Made by a program: the position numbers and the translations under genes. The notes under the pieces are model-generated. The model was given only the letters and a program-made list of their open reading frames with translations, had not been told where the DNA came from and did not search any database. 64,000 bases of DNA from Sepioteuthis lessoniana (Eukaryota; Mollusca; Cephalopoda; Myopsida; Loliginidae): positions 161,156,742 to 161,220,741 of the forward strand of contig OY757904.1 in assembly GCA_963585895.1 (NCBI GenBank), in the 5' to 3' direction. Of this stretch, positions 11,243-21,643 are shown piece by piece. Positions within the stretch are counted from its first letter, which is position 1, and each line of letters begins with the position of its first letter.

Positions 11243-12039
11243 GAGAGAGAGACGTTGATATCTATCTGCTCGCCGGTTGTATTGTCCTGTTGGGTACGTG
11301 CATGATCCGTCGCCTGCTTCGGGTTTCTCCGTGTCTCTTCTCTTAGTCTACCCTTCGTGTCTTCTTCGTCGAGACCCCTTCATCGTCTGCTGTGTGTCTG
11401 CATCGAGTCTGCGAATCCATCCTTAATTATATCTATCCCTAAAATCATCACTGCTAAGTTGCAAATATCAGCTGATTCTACACAAATGTTCATCTTTGAA
11501 AATTAAATAGCTGATTCTACACAACTATCCATCTTCGAATTCACAAACAAACGCTTATGATAGCTTGCTTGACATCCCCAAGTAAAAAAAATGCCTACTC
11601 CATCTTTGACCTAAATCACAAATGAAATTCAGCAAATCGGTTTTAAATTCCAAGTTTAACTAAAAAAAAAAATTAACAACTAAAATAATTAATTAAAATC
11701 CCTAATTGTTTTACAAAACCAACTATTACCAATGCAGCTAGATTCTCCTCTTAACGCTACTAATGTTGTCAAAGATTATAGATTTTAATAGTATGTAAAT
11801 TTGTCTGGGGTTATTTTATGCTTAGAGGTTATAGAATCCCGTTCATTTTACTTTTGAATTGGCATTTTTTTGTTGTTTCTCAAGAGTTTGTTTTGTTTTG
11901 CTTTTGGTTTTTGGTTTTATTGTGTTTTATTTATTTATTTTATTTTATTCTATTTATTTAGTTAATTAGTTAGCAAGTTTTATTTTATTTATTTATTTTT
12001 CACTCAGTCCTGTCGGATAGGAATAACTTTTATACAGAT
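9901..12039. other. no gene seen; T/G-rich tract and (GA)n array
   Basis: A T/G-rich tract lies at 10095-10180 and a (GA)n array at 11211-11250. The stretch 10900-11430 is clearly richer in G+C than its surroundings (for example TACGTGCATGATCCGTCGCC near 11295), yet contains no long frame. It may be an unrecognised repeat or a conserved noncoding piece. Confidence 0.4.
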
Positions 12040-12275
12040 CAATTAGAACAAGAGATGAGATACTAACAGGTACTACCTTTCTGGGCAGAGTGGAACGGGG
12101 AGTAATGTTAATGAAGGGTTGTTCTTCGCTTCCCAGATTTCCAGAACTGGAGTCTCATTTCCAATTTCAGTTTAGTGTCATATCTAGGACACTCCTTTTT
12201 TGTAGGGATCTTACACCCCTAAAGACGATGTAGTCAATGTATTTTAAGCGCCACGGACAGAACATCGATGACATA
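12040..12275 (-). mobile_element. repeat A, head-block fragment
   Basis: The conserved block is recognisable as GGGCAGAGTGGAACGGGGAG (about 12085), GTGTCATATCTAGGACACTC and GATCTTACACCCC, followed by GATGTAGTCAATGTATTTTA. The tail end is not clear. Confidence 0.65.
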
Positions 12276-13386
12276 TGAAATGTTTTATCAAAGTACTTCA
12301 GAAAATAAGCAAAGTTTGATCCTATATTGTTGAAAAGTTTACTTGTTTTGAATATTTCAGTAGGATTTTGAAAAGTAATTTGTTTTTATCATAATTTTCT
12401 CATTTTTTTTTTTTTTTTTTGCAGTAAAGACTAAAACCTTCAAAGGAACAGATTCTTGCCGAAAGTCTCCCTGACAACCAATCAATTTGGCATATTTTTG
12501 CTTTTCTGCCATCATCAAAATTTTAGGATGATTCTGAAAGCATTCAATCAGTATGGAGAAGGACATACAAAAAATAAATTTATATACTGCAGTTAATTTT
12601 CAGAATGCGAAATACATTCTTTTAATTTTTTAATTTACTTGAGTTAGCGAACAATAATCAAGATTGCAACTGACTGCATCAAATTTGTAGAGCCTGAATG
12701 CATCGTGTCTTATGATTTATTGACAAATCGCAAAGGAGATTTTAAAGAAATTTGAGCGGACGAATCATTTGGAGATTCGAAAAACCTAAAGTCGTTGAAT
12801 ATACATAATTGGAAATTCATTCCAACATTTAAATGAACCGATTTTGATTATGAAATTATTGGAGATAAAGTTTAGAGACATATTTGAAGATTCATCTGTT
12901 TTAAATATTAAGAATATTATCCCGATACAAGTACTGTGTGTTTATCACAACCTCTTCCATAAAGTGAAAAACAAAATGATTTTTAAATTGGATTTCGGCT
13001 GCTCTTGAAATCACTGTTAATTGATTTCATATTCATCTTGTGACTCAAATGTTTTATAACTTTCTCTGGGTTCGGAAACCCCTGAAATAATATTTTATAA
13101 ATTTTTGTGATTATGTAGCCGCCATCCCACCGCCAGCCGCGAACCTGCTGACCATCTGTGTGATCCAACAACAAAAGTTCAACCTAAATGCGCGAAATAG
13201 TCACATAAGAGGTGGGAATTTTTAAAAGAACTCGTCAGTTCATGACCGGTAGGAGACAAAATTAGGAGCTTCACCGACCGTAAAAAGTAACACAACCCAT
13301 ATTTACGTGTTCACGAAACACATTAATAAAGAGGGAAGTATTTTTTTGTCACCACATGTCTGACTTTTTTACCTTTTACTGGTATT
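12276..13386. other. AT-rich stretch, no gene seen
   Basis: A T-tract at 12402-12420 is the only obvious structure. Small frames at 12357-12566 and 12983-13174 show no motif. Confidence 0.45.
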
Positions 13387-13960
13387 TGTTTGGTTTGGTT
13401 TTATGGCATATCAACACTTTTAGGTTATTTAATTCCAAATACTCTTTGTACATATATAGTAAATGTATATGATTCCTTAACATATTTTTAGATCACATTT
13501 TTAAATGAACCAAAGCTTTTTTTTTTTGGCACACAGTTAAATGATTTCAAGTATTTCGAACACGAATGATTATATTTACTATTAATCATTTGTTTTGACA
13601 CAGTTAAATATGTCGTAATGGTTACATACAGGTAAACGGTTTCAAGTATTCGACACAAATAGTTTTATTTGCACAGAGTTAAATGGTTCCAAGTATTGCT
13701 ATGTATCACAAATGATCTAATTAAACATCAGTCATTTGTTTACACCCAGTTAAACGTCAAACAGTTCTATTTGACTCACCGATCGAAGCCAATCATGTGC
13801 TATTAATCCGGGCCAGAGAGGATCTGGGAGTAATGGCAATGAAGGGTTACTTCACATTTCCCAAAGCTTCAGGACTGAAGCCTCACCATAAGATGGTTGG
13901 GGGGGTCTAACCCCTCTGCAGAGATAGTCGATGTATTCTACAGACTCCGCTGTCGATTGG
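13387..13960 (-). mobile_element. repeat A, near full length
   Basis: Starts with the tail signature TTTGGTTTGGTTTTATGGCA at 13387 and ends with GTCGATGTATTCTACAGACT and the closing arm of the head inverted repeat near 13950. Its core consists of units like AGTTAAATGGTTCCAAGTATT, a different core sequence type from the copy at 4147, although both ends are the same. The frame at 13852-14034 is a by-product. Confidence 0.8.
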
Positions 13961-14475
13961 TCTGTTTTCCTGATGTGAACTCCTTGTTGTCTCTTTTTCT
14001 TATTTGTGCCTCCGGCAATTTTGTCAACATCCAAGCACGTGACCTTTTTCCACTAAGTCTAGTTTAATTATGATTGTTTATTTGTAGGCCGAATAGAGAA
14101 ATGTTTGAACACAAAGTTTTACTTAAAACAGAGCTCATACGAATTAAAACAGAATTTTTACAAATACAAAATTTAAAAGCGTTGGTATGAATTTTGTGAA
14201 AAATCTGTCGTAAAAAAGTTCGAATATTTCTGATAAATATTGGCCTTTTCGCACATTCTTCAATCAGTCATATCCCTCCGGTATATTAAGTGTTTGAACA
14301 TGCTTATTTGGAAATCGTATATTTTATCTTTTTGTATAAACAATGAACTTTTTCGAAAATTTGCCAAAGAAATAAATAATCTTATTAATTCTTTTTCTCT
14401 TACATTATGAATGTGTCGTCGGTAAATCATTCTCATTAAATATTTTTATTTTATTACGTTGATTAGTTTCTTTAT
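13961..14475. other. AT-rich stretch, no gene seen
   Basis: No recognisable motif or repeat. Confidence 0.4.
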
Positions 14476-14525
14476 TAAATGGCATTTCAACATTCGTGAG
14501 TTATTTAACGTCAAAGTCATTATTG
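14476..14525 (-). mobile_element. repeat A, 3' tail fragment
   Basis: AAATGGCATTTCAACATTCG followed by GAGTTATTTAACG matches the reverse-complemented repeat A tail; only about 50 bp are present. Confidence 0.55.
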
Positions 14526-14584
14526 CATAAGAACCCCAGTGATACTATTGAACCCATAGCTGGGGAAATCGGACGTAACAGCCC

Positions 14585-14770
14585 GACAGAAGTTCGAACT
14601 CAGAAAATGGCCAAACTAGTGCTGGCCGACCAGCAAAAACTTATTCATCTGCTCTATGAGGTCACTGGATGCAGTCGGGTGGACTTATAAAGAGAAGGGA
14701 GAGAGAGATTCAAAGAAATCCGTGCTATCATCACGACTTGATGATGATGATGATGATGATGATGATGTAC
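14585..14770 (+). mobile_element. RTE LINE, very short 3' end with (GAT)n tail
   Basis: About 185 bp match the last part of the RTE element: the region of the GRPARTYIQQL motif (here LADQQKLIHLLYEVTGCS), then GAGAGATTCAAAGAAATCCG, then CGACTTGATGATGATG. The (GAT)n tail spans 14740-14767. This is a severely 5'-truncated insertion. The aspartate run in the overlapping frame is simply the (GAT)n tail. Confidence 0.75.
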
Positions 14771-15315
14771 ATATTATAAATCTTGATATGCATTCTCCTT
14801 CAGCGTTCACACTTTCTCTCTCAAATGTAATTAGATGTATTTTTGTTATATTTGCCTGTCGTTTGTTTATTCTTCATATATTTTTTTTTATTTTCTATCA
14901 CAAAAGCAAAAGTAACGGATAAGATACGGTCTTTCAAAGAAAAAAAAGATGCAACCATTAATATCCCTTCATGAATACAATATATCAAATACAATTTTCT
15001 TTCTACATCCATCTAATTTATAACAACTGTTGATGTCGGACAAGAGAAGAATACAAATAAATGATTTTTCATATCAGATTTATTACAATTTATCAACTTT
15101 ATAACGGTGACGCCTGGTTCTGGACACAAGCAAAACATACTTTCTGAAAATACAGACCAGTTCTAAATTCCAAATACTCCTAAAACTATCGATTACTAAT
15201 GTAAATGATAAAATCTGTATTCATTAAATATTTGGCAGATTTGGTCTGTATTTGTCCAAAGAGTTGTTGCAGCAAATGTATGTAAATAAATTTAAGATAT
15301 ATTCATTACATTCAG
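14771..15315. other. AT-rich stretch, no gene seen
   Basis: No supported feature. Confidence 0.4.
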
Positions 15316-15446
15316 TTGGTTGGTTGGTTGGTTGGTTGGTTTTTACGACATGTTGATGGGTTATCTAATGTCTCAGTCAGTCCTTATTTTTATTTTGGCA
15401 TTTTGTTTTATTTTATTTTCTATTTTCAATTTTTATATATTCATTT
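15316..15446 (-). mobile_element. repeat A, tail side, split by the RTE at 15447
   Basis: A (GGTT)n run at 15316-15342 is followed by TTTTTACGACATGTTGATGG and GGTTATCTAATG, the reverse of the repeat A tail. The remainder of the same copy, with the head block, is at 18851-19350 on the far side of the RTE insertion. Confidence 0.65.
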
Positions 15447-15455
15447 TCTGTTCAG

Positions 15456-15950
15456 TGTTTTTAACGCTCTCGGTCCTAGAAGTATTCCCACCCCTCCTAC
15501 TGATGCATTGACAGAGTTTTTCCATGCCGATACAGTCACCAGCATCCATCCATTTCCAGTTTCGTGATACTTGATATCTTCGGTGTGCGTGTATCGGTGC
15601 TCTTGTATGCAAATTATATCTATCTTATGTTCTACGGCTGATGCAGTTAGCTCTGATAGTTGACCTATTCTATTTAGGGTTCTCACGTTAAATGTCGCTA
15701 TCTGTATTGTTTGTTTGCATTTTAGTAGTTTTTGTTTGTGTTTGAGCTCTGTAGCTGATTTTCCGAACACCGAGGCCAGGGCTCCAACCTCAGCAGGACG
15801 CGCCCCTTTTTTACCCGCGCGAAGAGCGATGCGGTTTATGGATCTGGTTTGAGTACTAGTCATGGTTATCTTTCGATGGCTGTTTTTGTTCTCATCTATA
15901 GAAGCCACTCTTATAGATGAGCAGCAGTAGTTCCCCGATCGAACTGGCAA
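15456..15950 (-). pseudogene. RTE endonuclease, amino-terminal half (inverted segment)
   Basis: A 165-residue open frame that belongs upstream of the frame at 16232 in an uninverted element. It contains TFNVRTLNRIGQLSELTASA (first strand and Asn of the exonuclease-endonuclease-phosphatase fold), IDIICIQEHRY (catalytic Glu) and GGVGILLGPRALKTLN, where it breaks off at the inversion junction. The decayed copy at 29313-29780 shows the same blocks continuing directly into IQPRT, proving the original order. The start Met at 15950 is provisional; the preceding GGGGAACTACTGCTG lies in the 5' untranslated or leader region. The enzyme would nick target DNA for target-primed reverse transcription, but it cannot be expressed with its other half from this locus. 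Confidence 0.85.
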
Positions 15951-16231
15951 TCTTGAGCGTTAAGCCGCAAGACTCACACGTACAGCATGCTGCTTCCCAT
16001 GTGTACGCGGTAGTAATTAAAAAAAAAAAAAAATAAATAAATAAAAAAATTCTCTTTTTTTATCTTAAGTTTTAACTTAGTTAAAGTCCAGGACTGCTGG
16101 ATGTTAAAATTCAAAGAAATTTTGTGGTATATTTCATGGTTATCTAGTGGTGGACAGACAGAGAGAGAGAGAGAGAAAGAAAGAGAGAGGAGGAGTCAAC
16201 TCTGAACAGCATTGAGAGAATACAACCTAGG

Positions 16232-18286
16232 ATGATGGCCGCAACGTTTAATGGCAACCCCAAAGCAACAATTATCTCCTGCTACAGCCCTACCAATGTT
16301 AGCGAAGAAAACGAAATAGCCACCTTCTACGAAGATCTATCCTCCCTAGTACGTAGCATTCCGAAACACAACCTGCTAGTCATTGGCGGAGATATGAATG
16401 CACAAATCGGGAAAAACAGACACAACAAATACAGCCTACACTACGCGTCTAACAGGAATGGACAGCATTTAATAGATTTCATGATAGAAAATAGATTAAC
16501 CTGCCTCAATACAAACTTTCAAAAAAGGGAGGGGAAATTATGGACCTACACATACGCGAATAAGAGTAAAGCACAGATAGACTACGTCCTTATAAACAGG
16601 AAATGGAAAAACAGTGCGATGAACTGCGAGGCATACTCCTCCTTCGAGGGTGTGTCCTCCGATCATCGAATAGTTACGGCCAAAGTACGACTAAGCCTAA
16701 GAAAAAACGCCACACGTAAAGCGACGACCAAGCACTATGACTGGGCCCTACTCAACAACAGAGATATTAGAGATAAGTATGCATTAGAATTAAGAAACAG
16801 ATTCGAAGCACTACAAGAGAAGGTAGAAATTGGCACCCCAAATGACGAATATGAAAATTTTGTAGAAGCACACCTGGAGGCGGCAGAAAAGTGTATTCCA
16901 ACAAAACCTAGAACTAAATATAGAGTCCCTTGGGAAACGCTAGCGACTAGAGAAAAACGTGCACTTGTGAAGACTGCCTCCAAAAACTATCAACAGAACC
17001 CAACAAATACAAATGCACGAGAACTAGAAAAGGCGCAACATCAATTAACAAGAATATACCTAAAAGAACAGGCAGAATACGTACAAAATCAGATAGATAA
17101 GATTAGAGACTCGGTGGAAGATAGGCAATCCAGGATAGCCTGGCAAACAATAAACGAAGTAAGTGGAAGGAAGAGCACAGCCAAAGCAAAATTGAAAGCT
17201 GCAAGCCAACAAGAAAGAATAAAACTATGGGAACAGCATTTCAAAAATCTACTAGGAAACCCACCGGAAATAACGGATGAACCGATCACCAGAATTATTA
17301 GTAAGCAATTAGACGTAAAACTAGGTCCTTTCACCAAAGAAGAACTAGACACGGTTCTCAGAAGAATTAAAAATAGGAAAGCGGCGGGGCTAGACGAGAT
17401 CCCCCCAGAAGTGTGGAAGACGAGACAATTCGACGATATACTGCTCCGGCAATGCAACGCAGTCTATAGTCAAAATAGGATAGAACGATGGACGAAGGGA
17501 TGCATCCTTCCATTCCCTAAAAAAGGCGACCTCGGACTAGCCAAGAACTACCGAGGGATAACACTTACATCCATAGCAGCCAAAATCTACAATGCCCTAC
17601 TACGAAACCGCATAGAACCCAAAATGGAAAACATCCTTAGGAAAAACCAAAATGGCTTCCGGAGAAATAGATCCACAACCTCACAAATACTGACCATTCG
17701 TAGAATCCTGGAAGGCGTTCAGGCAAAAAACTTACAGGCGACATTACTATTTGTCGACTTTACCAAGGCCTTCGATTCCATACACAGAGGGAAGATGGAG
17801 CAAATCCTACTAGCTTACGGCCTACCAAAAGAAACCGTAGCAGCGATAATGATTCTCTACAGAAACACCAAAGTAAAAGTACGTTCACCAGATGGAGACA
17901 CGGAATACTTCGACATTGTTGCAGGAGTACTACAAGGAGACACACTAGCCCCGTACCTCTTTATCATCTGTCTAGACTATGTGCTTAGGACTTCGATCGA
18001 CAAAATCAGAGAAAATGGCTTTGAGCTGACTAAGAGAAGAAGCAAAAGGTACCCCGCAAAAACAATCACGGACGCCGACTACGCTGATGACTTGGCGTTA
18101 CTAGCGAATACGCCTAATCAAGCAGAGACACTACTACATAGTCTGGAACGAGCTGCAGCTGGCATTGGCCTACATGTCAATGCCAACAAAACCGAATATA
18201 TGTGTTACAACCAAACAGGCAACATTGCCACACTAGACGGAGCCTCTCTGAAATCTAGTCGACAAATTCACCTACCTAGGAAGTAG
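16232..18286 (+). CDS. RTE endonuclease (C-terminal half) plus reverse transcriptase, 684 codons
   Basis: The frame is open from the inversion junction (about 16205); the Met at 16232 is an internal residue of the original protein, so this is a fragment. Residues about 1-170 finish the endonuclease: IGGDMNAQIG (Asp and Asn of the GDxN box, near residue 53), KAQIDYVLINRKW, and SSDHRIV (final Asp-His). The RT occupies about residues 370-650: FPKKGDLGLAKNYRGITL, FVDFTKAFDSIH (catalytic Asp near 509), GVLQGDTLAPYLF and YADD (residues 617-620). All catalytic residues of RT are intact. A single-base insertion near 18253-18256 shifts the frame and replaces the normal KLVDKFTYLG with a premature ending. 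Close copies lie at 21644-23044 and 29300-32345. Confidence 0.85.
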   Translation: MMAATFNGNPKATIISCYSPTNVSEENEIATFYEDLSSLVRSIPKHNLLVIGGDMNAQIGKNRHNKYSLHYASNRNGQHLIDFMIENRLTCLNTNFQKREGKLWTYTYANKSKAQIDYVLINRKWKNSAMNCEAYSSFEGVSSDHRIVTAKVRLSLRKNATRKATTKHYDWALLNNRDIRDKYALELRNRFEALQEKVEIGTPNDEYENFVEAHLEAAEKCIPTKPRTKYRVPWETLATREKRALVKTASKNYQQNPTNTNARELEKAQHQLTRIYLKEQAEYVQNQIDKIRDSVEDRQSRIAWQTINEVSGRKSTAKAKLKAASQQERIKLWEQHFKNLLGNPPEITDEPITRIISKQLDVKLGPFTKEELDTVLRRIKNRKAAGLDEIPPEVWKTRQFDDILLRQCNAVYSQNRIERWTKGCILPFPKKGDLGLAKNYRGITLTSIAAKIYNALLRNRIEPKMENILRKNQNGFRRNRSTTSQILTIRRILEGVQAKNLQATLLFVDFTKAFDSIHRGKMEQILLAYGLPKETVAAIMILYRNTKVKVRSPDGDTEYFDIVAGVLQGDTLAPYLFIICLDYVLRTSIDKIRENGFELTKRRSKRYPAKTITDADYADDLALLANTPNQAETLLHSLERAAAGIGLHVNANKTEYMCYNQTGNIATLDGASLKSSRQIHLPRK

Positions 18287-18827
18287 CGTCTCATCAACCG
18301 AGAAGGACATCGACACACGACTGACGAAGGCATGGACAGCTATCGATAGGCTCTCGATCATATGGAAGTCGGACCTAACAGATAAAATGAAACGCAGTTT
18401 CTTCCAGGCAGCGGTTGTGTCGATACTGCTATATGGATGCACCACATGGACGCTTACGAAGCGGCTGGAGAGGAGGCTGGACGGAAATTACACAAGAATG
18501 CTGAGAGCAGTATTAAACAAGTCCTGGCGACAACACCCCACGAGACTCCAACTATACGGACACTTGCCCCCCATCACAAAAACTATACAAGTTCGACGAA
18601 CCAGACACGCAGGACACTGCTGGAGAAGCAAGGACGAGCTCATAAGCGATGTACTCCTGTGGACCCCCACTCATGGTTGTGCAAGAGTGGGACGACCAGC
18701 ACGAACTTACATACAGCAGCTATGTGAGGACACGGGTTGTAATCCTGAAGACCTGCCGGAGGCGATGAATGATAGGGAGAAATGGCGAGAGACGGTCAGG
18801 GATATCCGCGCAGGCGGCGCGACATGA
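18257..18827 (+). pseudogene. RTE carboxy-terminal domain, out of frame after a 1-bp insertion
   Basis: Continuation of the RTE protein in the next frame. It runs LVDKFTYLGSSVSSTEKDID, then AWTAIDRLSIIWKSDL, then SILLYGCTTWTLTKRLERRL, and QVRRTRHAGHCW (a Cys/His-containing stretch), GRPARTYIQQLCEDTGC, ending at MNDREKWRETVRDIRAGGAT just before the (GAT)n tail. This module is typical of the end of RTE-like proteins; its role is not established. The Met at 18387 is not a real start. Confidence 0.85.
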
Positions 18828-18850
18828 TGATGATGATGATATATTCATTT

Positions 18851-19350
18851 ATTTATTTTTCTTTTCTTTTTGCATGCAATTTTAGTGTTTCAAATAACTA
18901 AGAATTATAATGATTTGTAATAGCTTCAAGCAACAATTCTTCATACAAATCATTTTCGCGTAGTTATATGGTTTTAAGTATTCCTATCTAAGTATTAAGT
19001 GTTCCTATCTAATTTTCACATAATTATATAGTCTCAAGTATTTCAAGAAATTCTATGATTTAAACTAATTATTATTATCCTTTGTAAAAAATGATAACTT
19101 ATAGTAACCATTCTTTAACAAATAATTAGTACACAGTTAGATGGCTTCAAGTATTCCCATCTGACACTAATAATTAACAAACAGATCACTTTAACGTATA
19201 GATGGGATTCCTAACAGGTACTAGCAATCCCGGTTCAGAGTGGATCTTGAAGTAACCACAACAAAGAGAAAATTTCACACTCCCCAGAGTTTTATAACAG
19301 AAGCTTTGCTATCCGATGCAGTTGAATGTCATTTTCAAGACACTCATTAA
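18851..19350 (-). mobile_element. repeat A, core and head side of the copy split by the RTE
   Basis: Core units of the type TCTCAAGTATTTC and GGCTTCAAGTATTCCCATCT are followed by the head block (GTACTAGCAATCCCGGTTCAG, GAATGTCATTTTCAAGACACTC) near 19210-19345. Together with 15316-15446 it makes a single copy interrupted by the RTE. Confidence 0.65.
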
Positions 19351-19925
19351 ATTTGTATTTGTGACATATTTTTGCTAGTACGAAAATTGCTTCATATTTT
19401 CTTTATTGACATTTTGTATTTTTCGAACTGAAAGTTGTTTTTTTCTTCTTTTTTTTTCTTTAAGAAATTCTGCATTTTTTCCCATTGTCTTAGCAGGCAG
19501 AATTCGTGATTAAAAATTTGTGAAAATGCATTTCTGCAAAACAATGTTGTTTTTTGTTATAATGCACTTAATCACAATAAATAGAAGACGCACCAAGTAT
19601 CACTAGAGTGTAACGGAAAATACCGTTGCTATAGTAACACGAAGTCTTTCGCTAGTAAACAAAACAATGAAAGCAAGCGAAGAAAGAACAAGTTGGAAAA
19701 AAAGAAAAATAGAAAAATATTGAAAAAATATGATGTAGAGAAGGGAAAATGCTGAAGTATAGAAAATTCTAGCGAGACAGAAAGAAAAAAAAAGAAAGAA
19801 AACATTGTACCCCCAGCAGTTCACACACTTTTTTCCATCGAGGTTGTTGTGCTTGGATCCCACTTGTCCAAAAAGTCATTAACAACAGATATGACGTCAG
19901 CATATCAACTTTTCAGCATACCTTC

Positions 19926-19966
<41 letters not shown>

Positions 19967-21632
19967 ACCGGTCCATACGCAAATAATCCAATCATTTGTC
20001 ACAAACATAATGGGTCATTTTAATACTCTAGGAATTCTTATTCTTAATCTTTAAAAGTTCTTTGTATATTCAAAAACAATTACTTTACAAAAATACCATG
20101 TTAACACGAAATTATACCATGGAAATTTTAAAGAAATATTTTGAACAAGGAAAATAATCAGTATTGAAAATTAGATTACAATATGCTCGGCGTCTTATGA
20201 GTTTTAACAAGGCAGCGTTTATTTTTTTTAAATTTTGCTTTTATTTAATAACGTTGCTGTCTGATGTTCTTTTTCTATCACACTATTTTTTATTTGCAGG
20301 TATATCGTTTACAATAAAAACAAACAATTCTTTTTTTCAATAAAGGCACATCGGGTGTTTAAACTCATCATCTTGTATCAGCAATTAAAGGCTCTCAAAT
20401 AATCATTGCGCATGCGTAAAAGTACTGTGACTTCTGCTTTCGGGAATTTTGTTCGATCGAATAATGGAAGACTGAAAAAATTATTGAGTTGATGTAAATA
20501 CGTGTGTGCGCGTGCGCGTGCATGTATGTGTGAGTGTGTGTACACGCTCTCCCGAGGCGCTTATAATTCTCCCTTCTCAGTTTCGTAGGCGTTAACTGAA
20601 AAGACTTTATTTGTAACTATAAATAGATTTCTATCAGGTGTCGTTGATGGTTTTATTCGCAAACCTTACTTGTTAATACTTCTTGTCCTTTCAGTGGGTG
20701 TAGTCCAGCCTTTCTCTCGTAATAAAATTGTCTAAATTGAGATGTACGAGGACTTCTCTCTCCAGAGATAAGAAATATGATTGAGTAGACAGACGCCATA
20801 GGTCGTGTGTCTGCTCACTATAAGAAGAATTTGGAATGACTTCAAGCAGAAAGCAATGCTTTCCCTAATAAGAGGCATTCCCAAATTCCGTTTCAACTTG
20901 GTGACCTCATACCAGCTGAGACTTGTACTAAACACCCGCCTCCCAACCAAAAAAAAAAAAAAAAATACCGGAATTATGCCTCTTTCACTATTGCCTCAGC
21001 ATAATACACAAGGTCTCCTGACATTTTCTCCAGTAATGTCTATACGATCGATGCTTTGCAGACGAGACATTTTGACTTTCATTTATCTACATTCACATTA
21101 AAATAGTCTTCTTTAATAGTCCACTTTTTATCAGGAAACGCAGTTAATCAAACTGAAAATTTCCGAGACACTTTGCTGAGATTTCTTTATGGAATGTGGC
21201 AATTTTTAGCTTCCAATAAGAAGTCTAAAAATTGCTGAATTCCATTAAGCAAAATGCTGATAATATTTCTAAACGCGGAGAAGCTTTCTAAAATGGATGC
21301 ATCATGGCTTCCAGCTCGGAAGTTTTACGAATATATTATAATGTACATTTATTTTGAATTTCTAAAGTTGATTACTTGTGAATAATTTATTAATTAATTA
21401 TTTTGCATCTGAAGAATTTTTCTCCCAATAGATTCCGAGATAATAATGACGGTAATGATAATGGTAATAAGGGTAAAGGGTAATAATAATGGTAATGATA
21501 GCAAAGATAATGGAAGTGATTGTAATGATCATGATAATAGCAAAGTTAATAGAAATGGTTATAATGATAATGCAAGTGATTCACGATCCATTCGAAACGT
21601 CTTCTCTATGAATTTGTAACTACATTAAAATT
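19351..21632. other. no gene seen; (TA)n array and degenerate (GATAAT)n
   Basis: A (TA)n array lies at 19927-19962, an alternating purine-pyrimidine GTGTGCGCGTGCGCGTGCAT stretch near 20501-20522, and a degenerate GATAAT/GGTAAT-rich stretch at 21435-21580. The part 20700-20960 has higher complexity (CTCTCTCCAGAGATAAGAAA; CCAAATTCCGTTTCAACTTGG) and could belong to an unrecognised repeat. No coding evidence. Confidence 0.4.
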
Positions 21633-21643
21633 TCGGCTTCTAT

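Larger units (their letters stand above)
15447..18838 (+). mobile_element. RTE-type LINE, near full length, 5'-inverted, with TSD
   Basis: Best-preserved LINE of the window, 3.4 kb. The forward part (from 16202) carries the end of the endonuclease, the RT, the carboxy terminus and a (GAT)n tail at 18824-18840. The 5' part (15448 to about 16200) is present in inverse orientation. The host sequence ATATTCATTT occurs at 15437-15446 and again at 18841-18850, a 10-bp target-site duplication extendable to 12 bp. The octamer CTGAACAG is shared by the two joined ends (inverse at 15448-15455, forward at 16202-16209). This arrangement is the signature of twin-primed reverse transcription. An apurinic-type endonuclease with an RT and a short-repeat 3' tail places it in the RTE clade. 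Confidence 0.9.

Noticed and set aside
14656..14770. Aspartate-run protein at the (GAT)n tract
   Set aside because: It is the 3' tail of a truncated RTE element.
16735..17457. Minus-strand frames of 82 and 122 codons
   Set aside because: Antisense shadows of the RTE reverse transcriptase.
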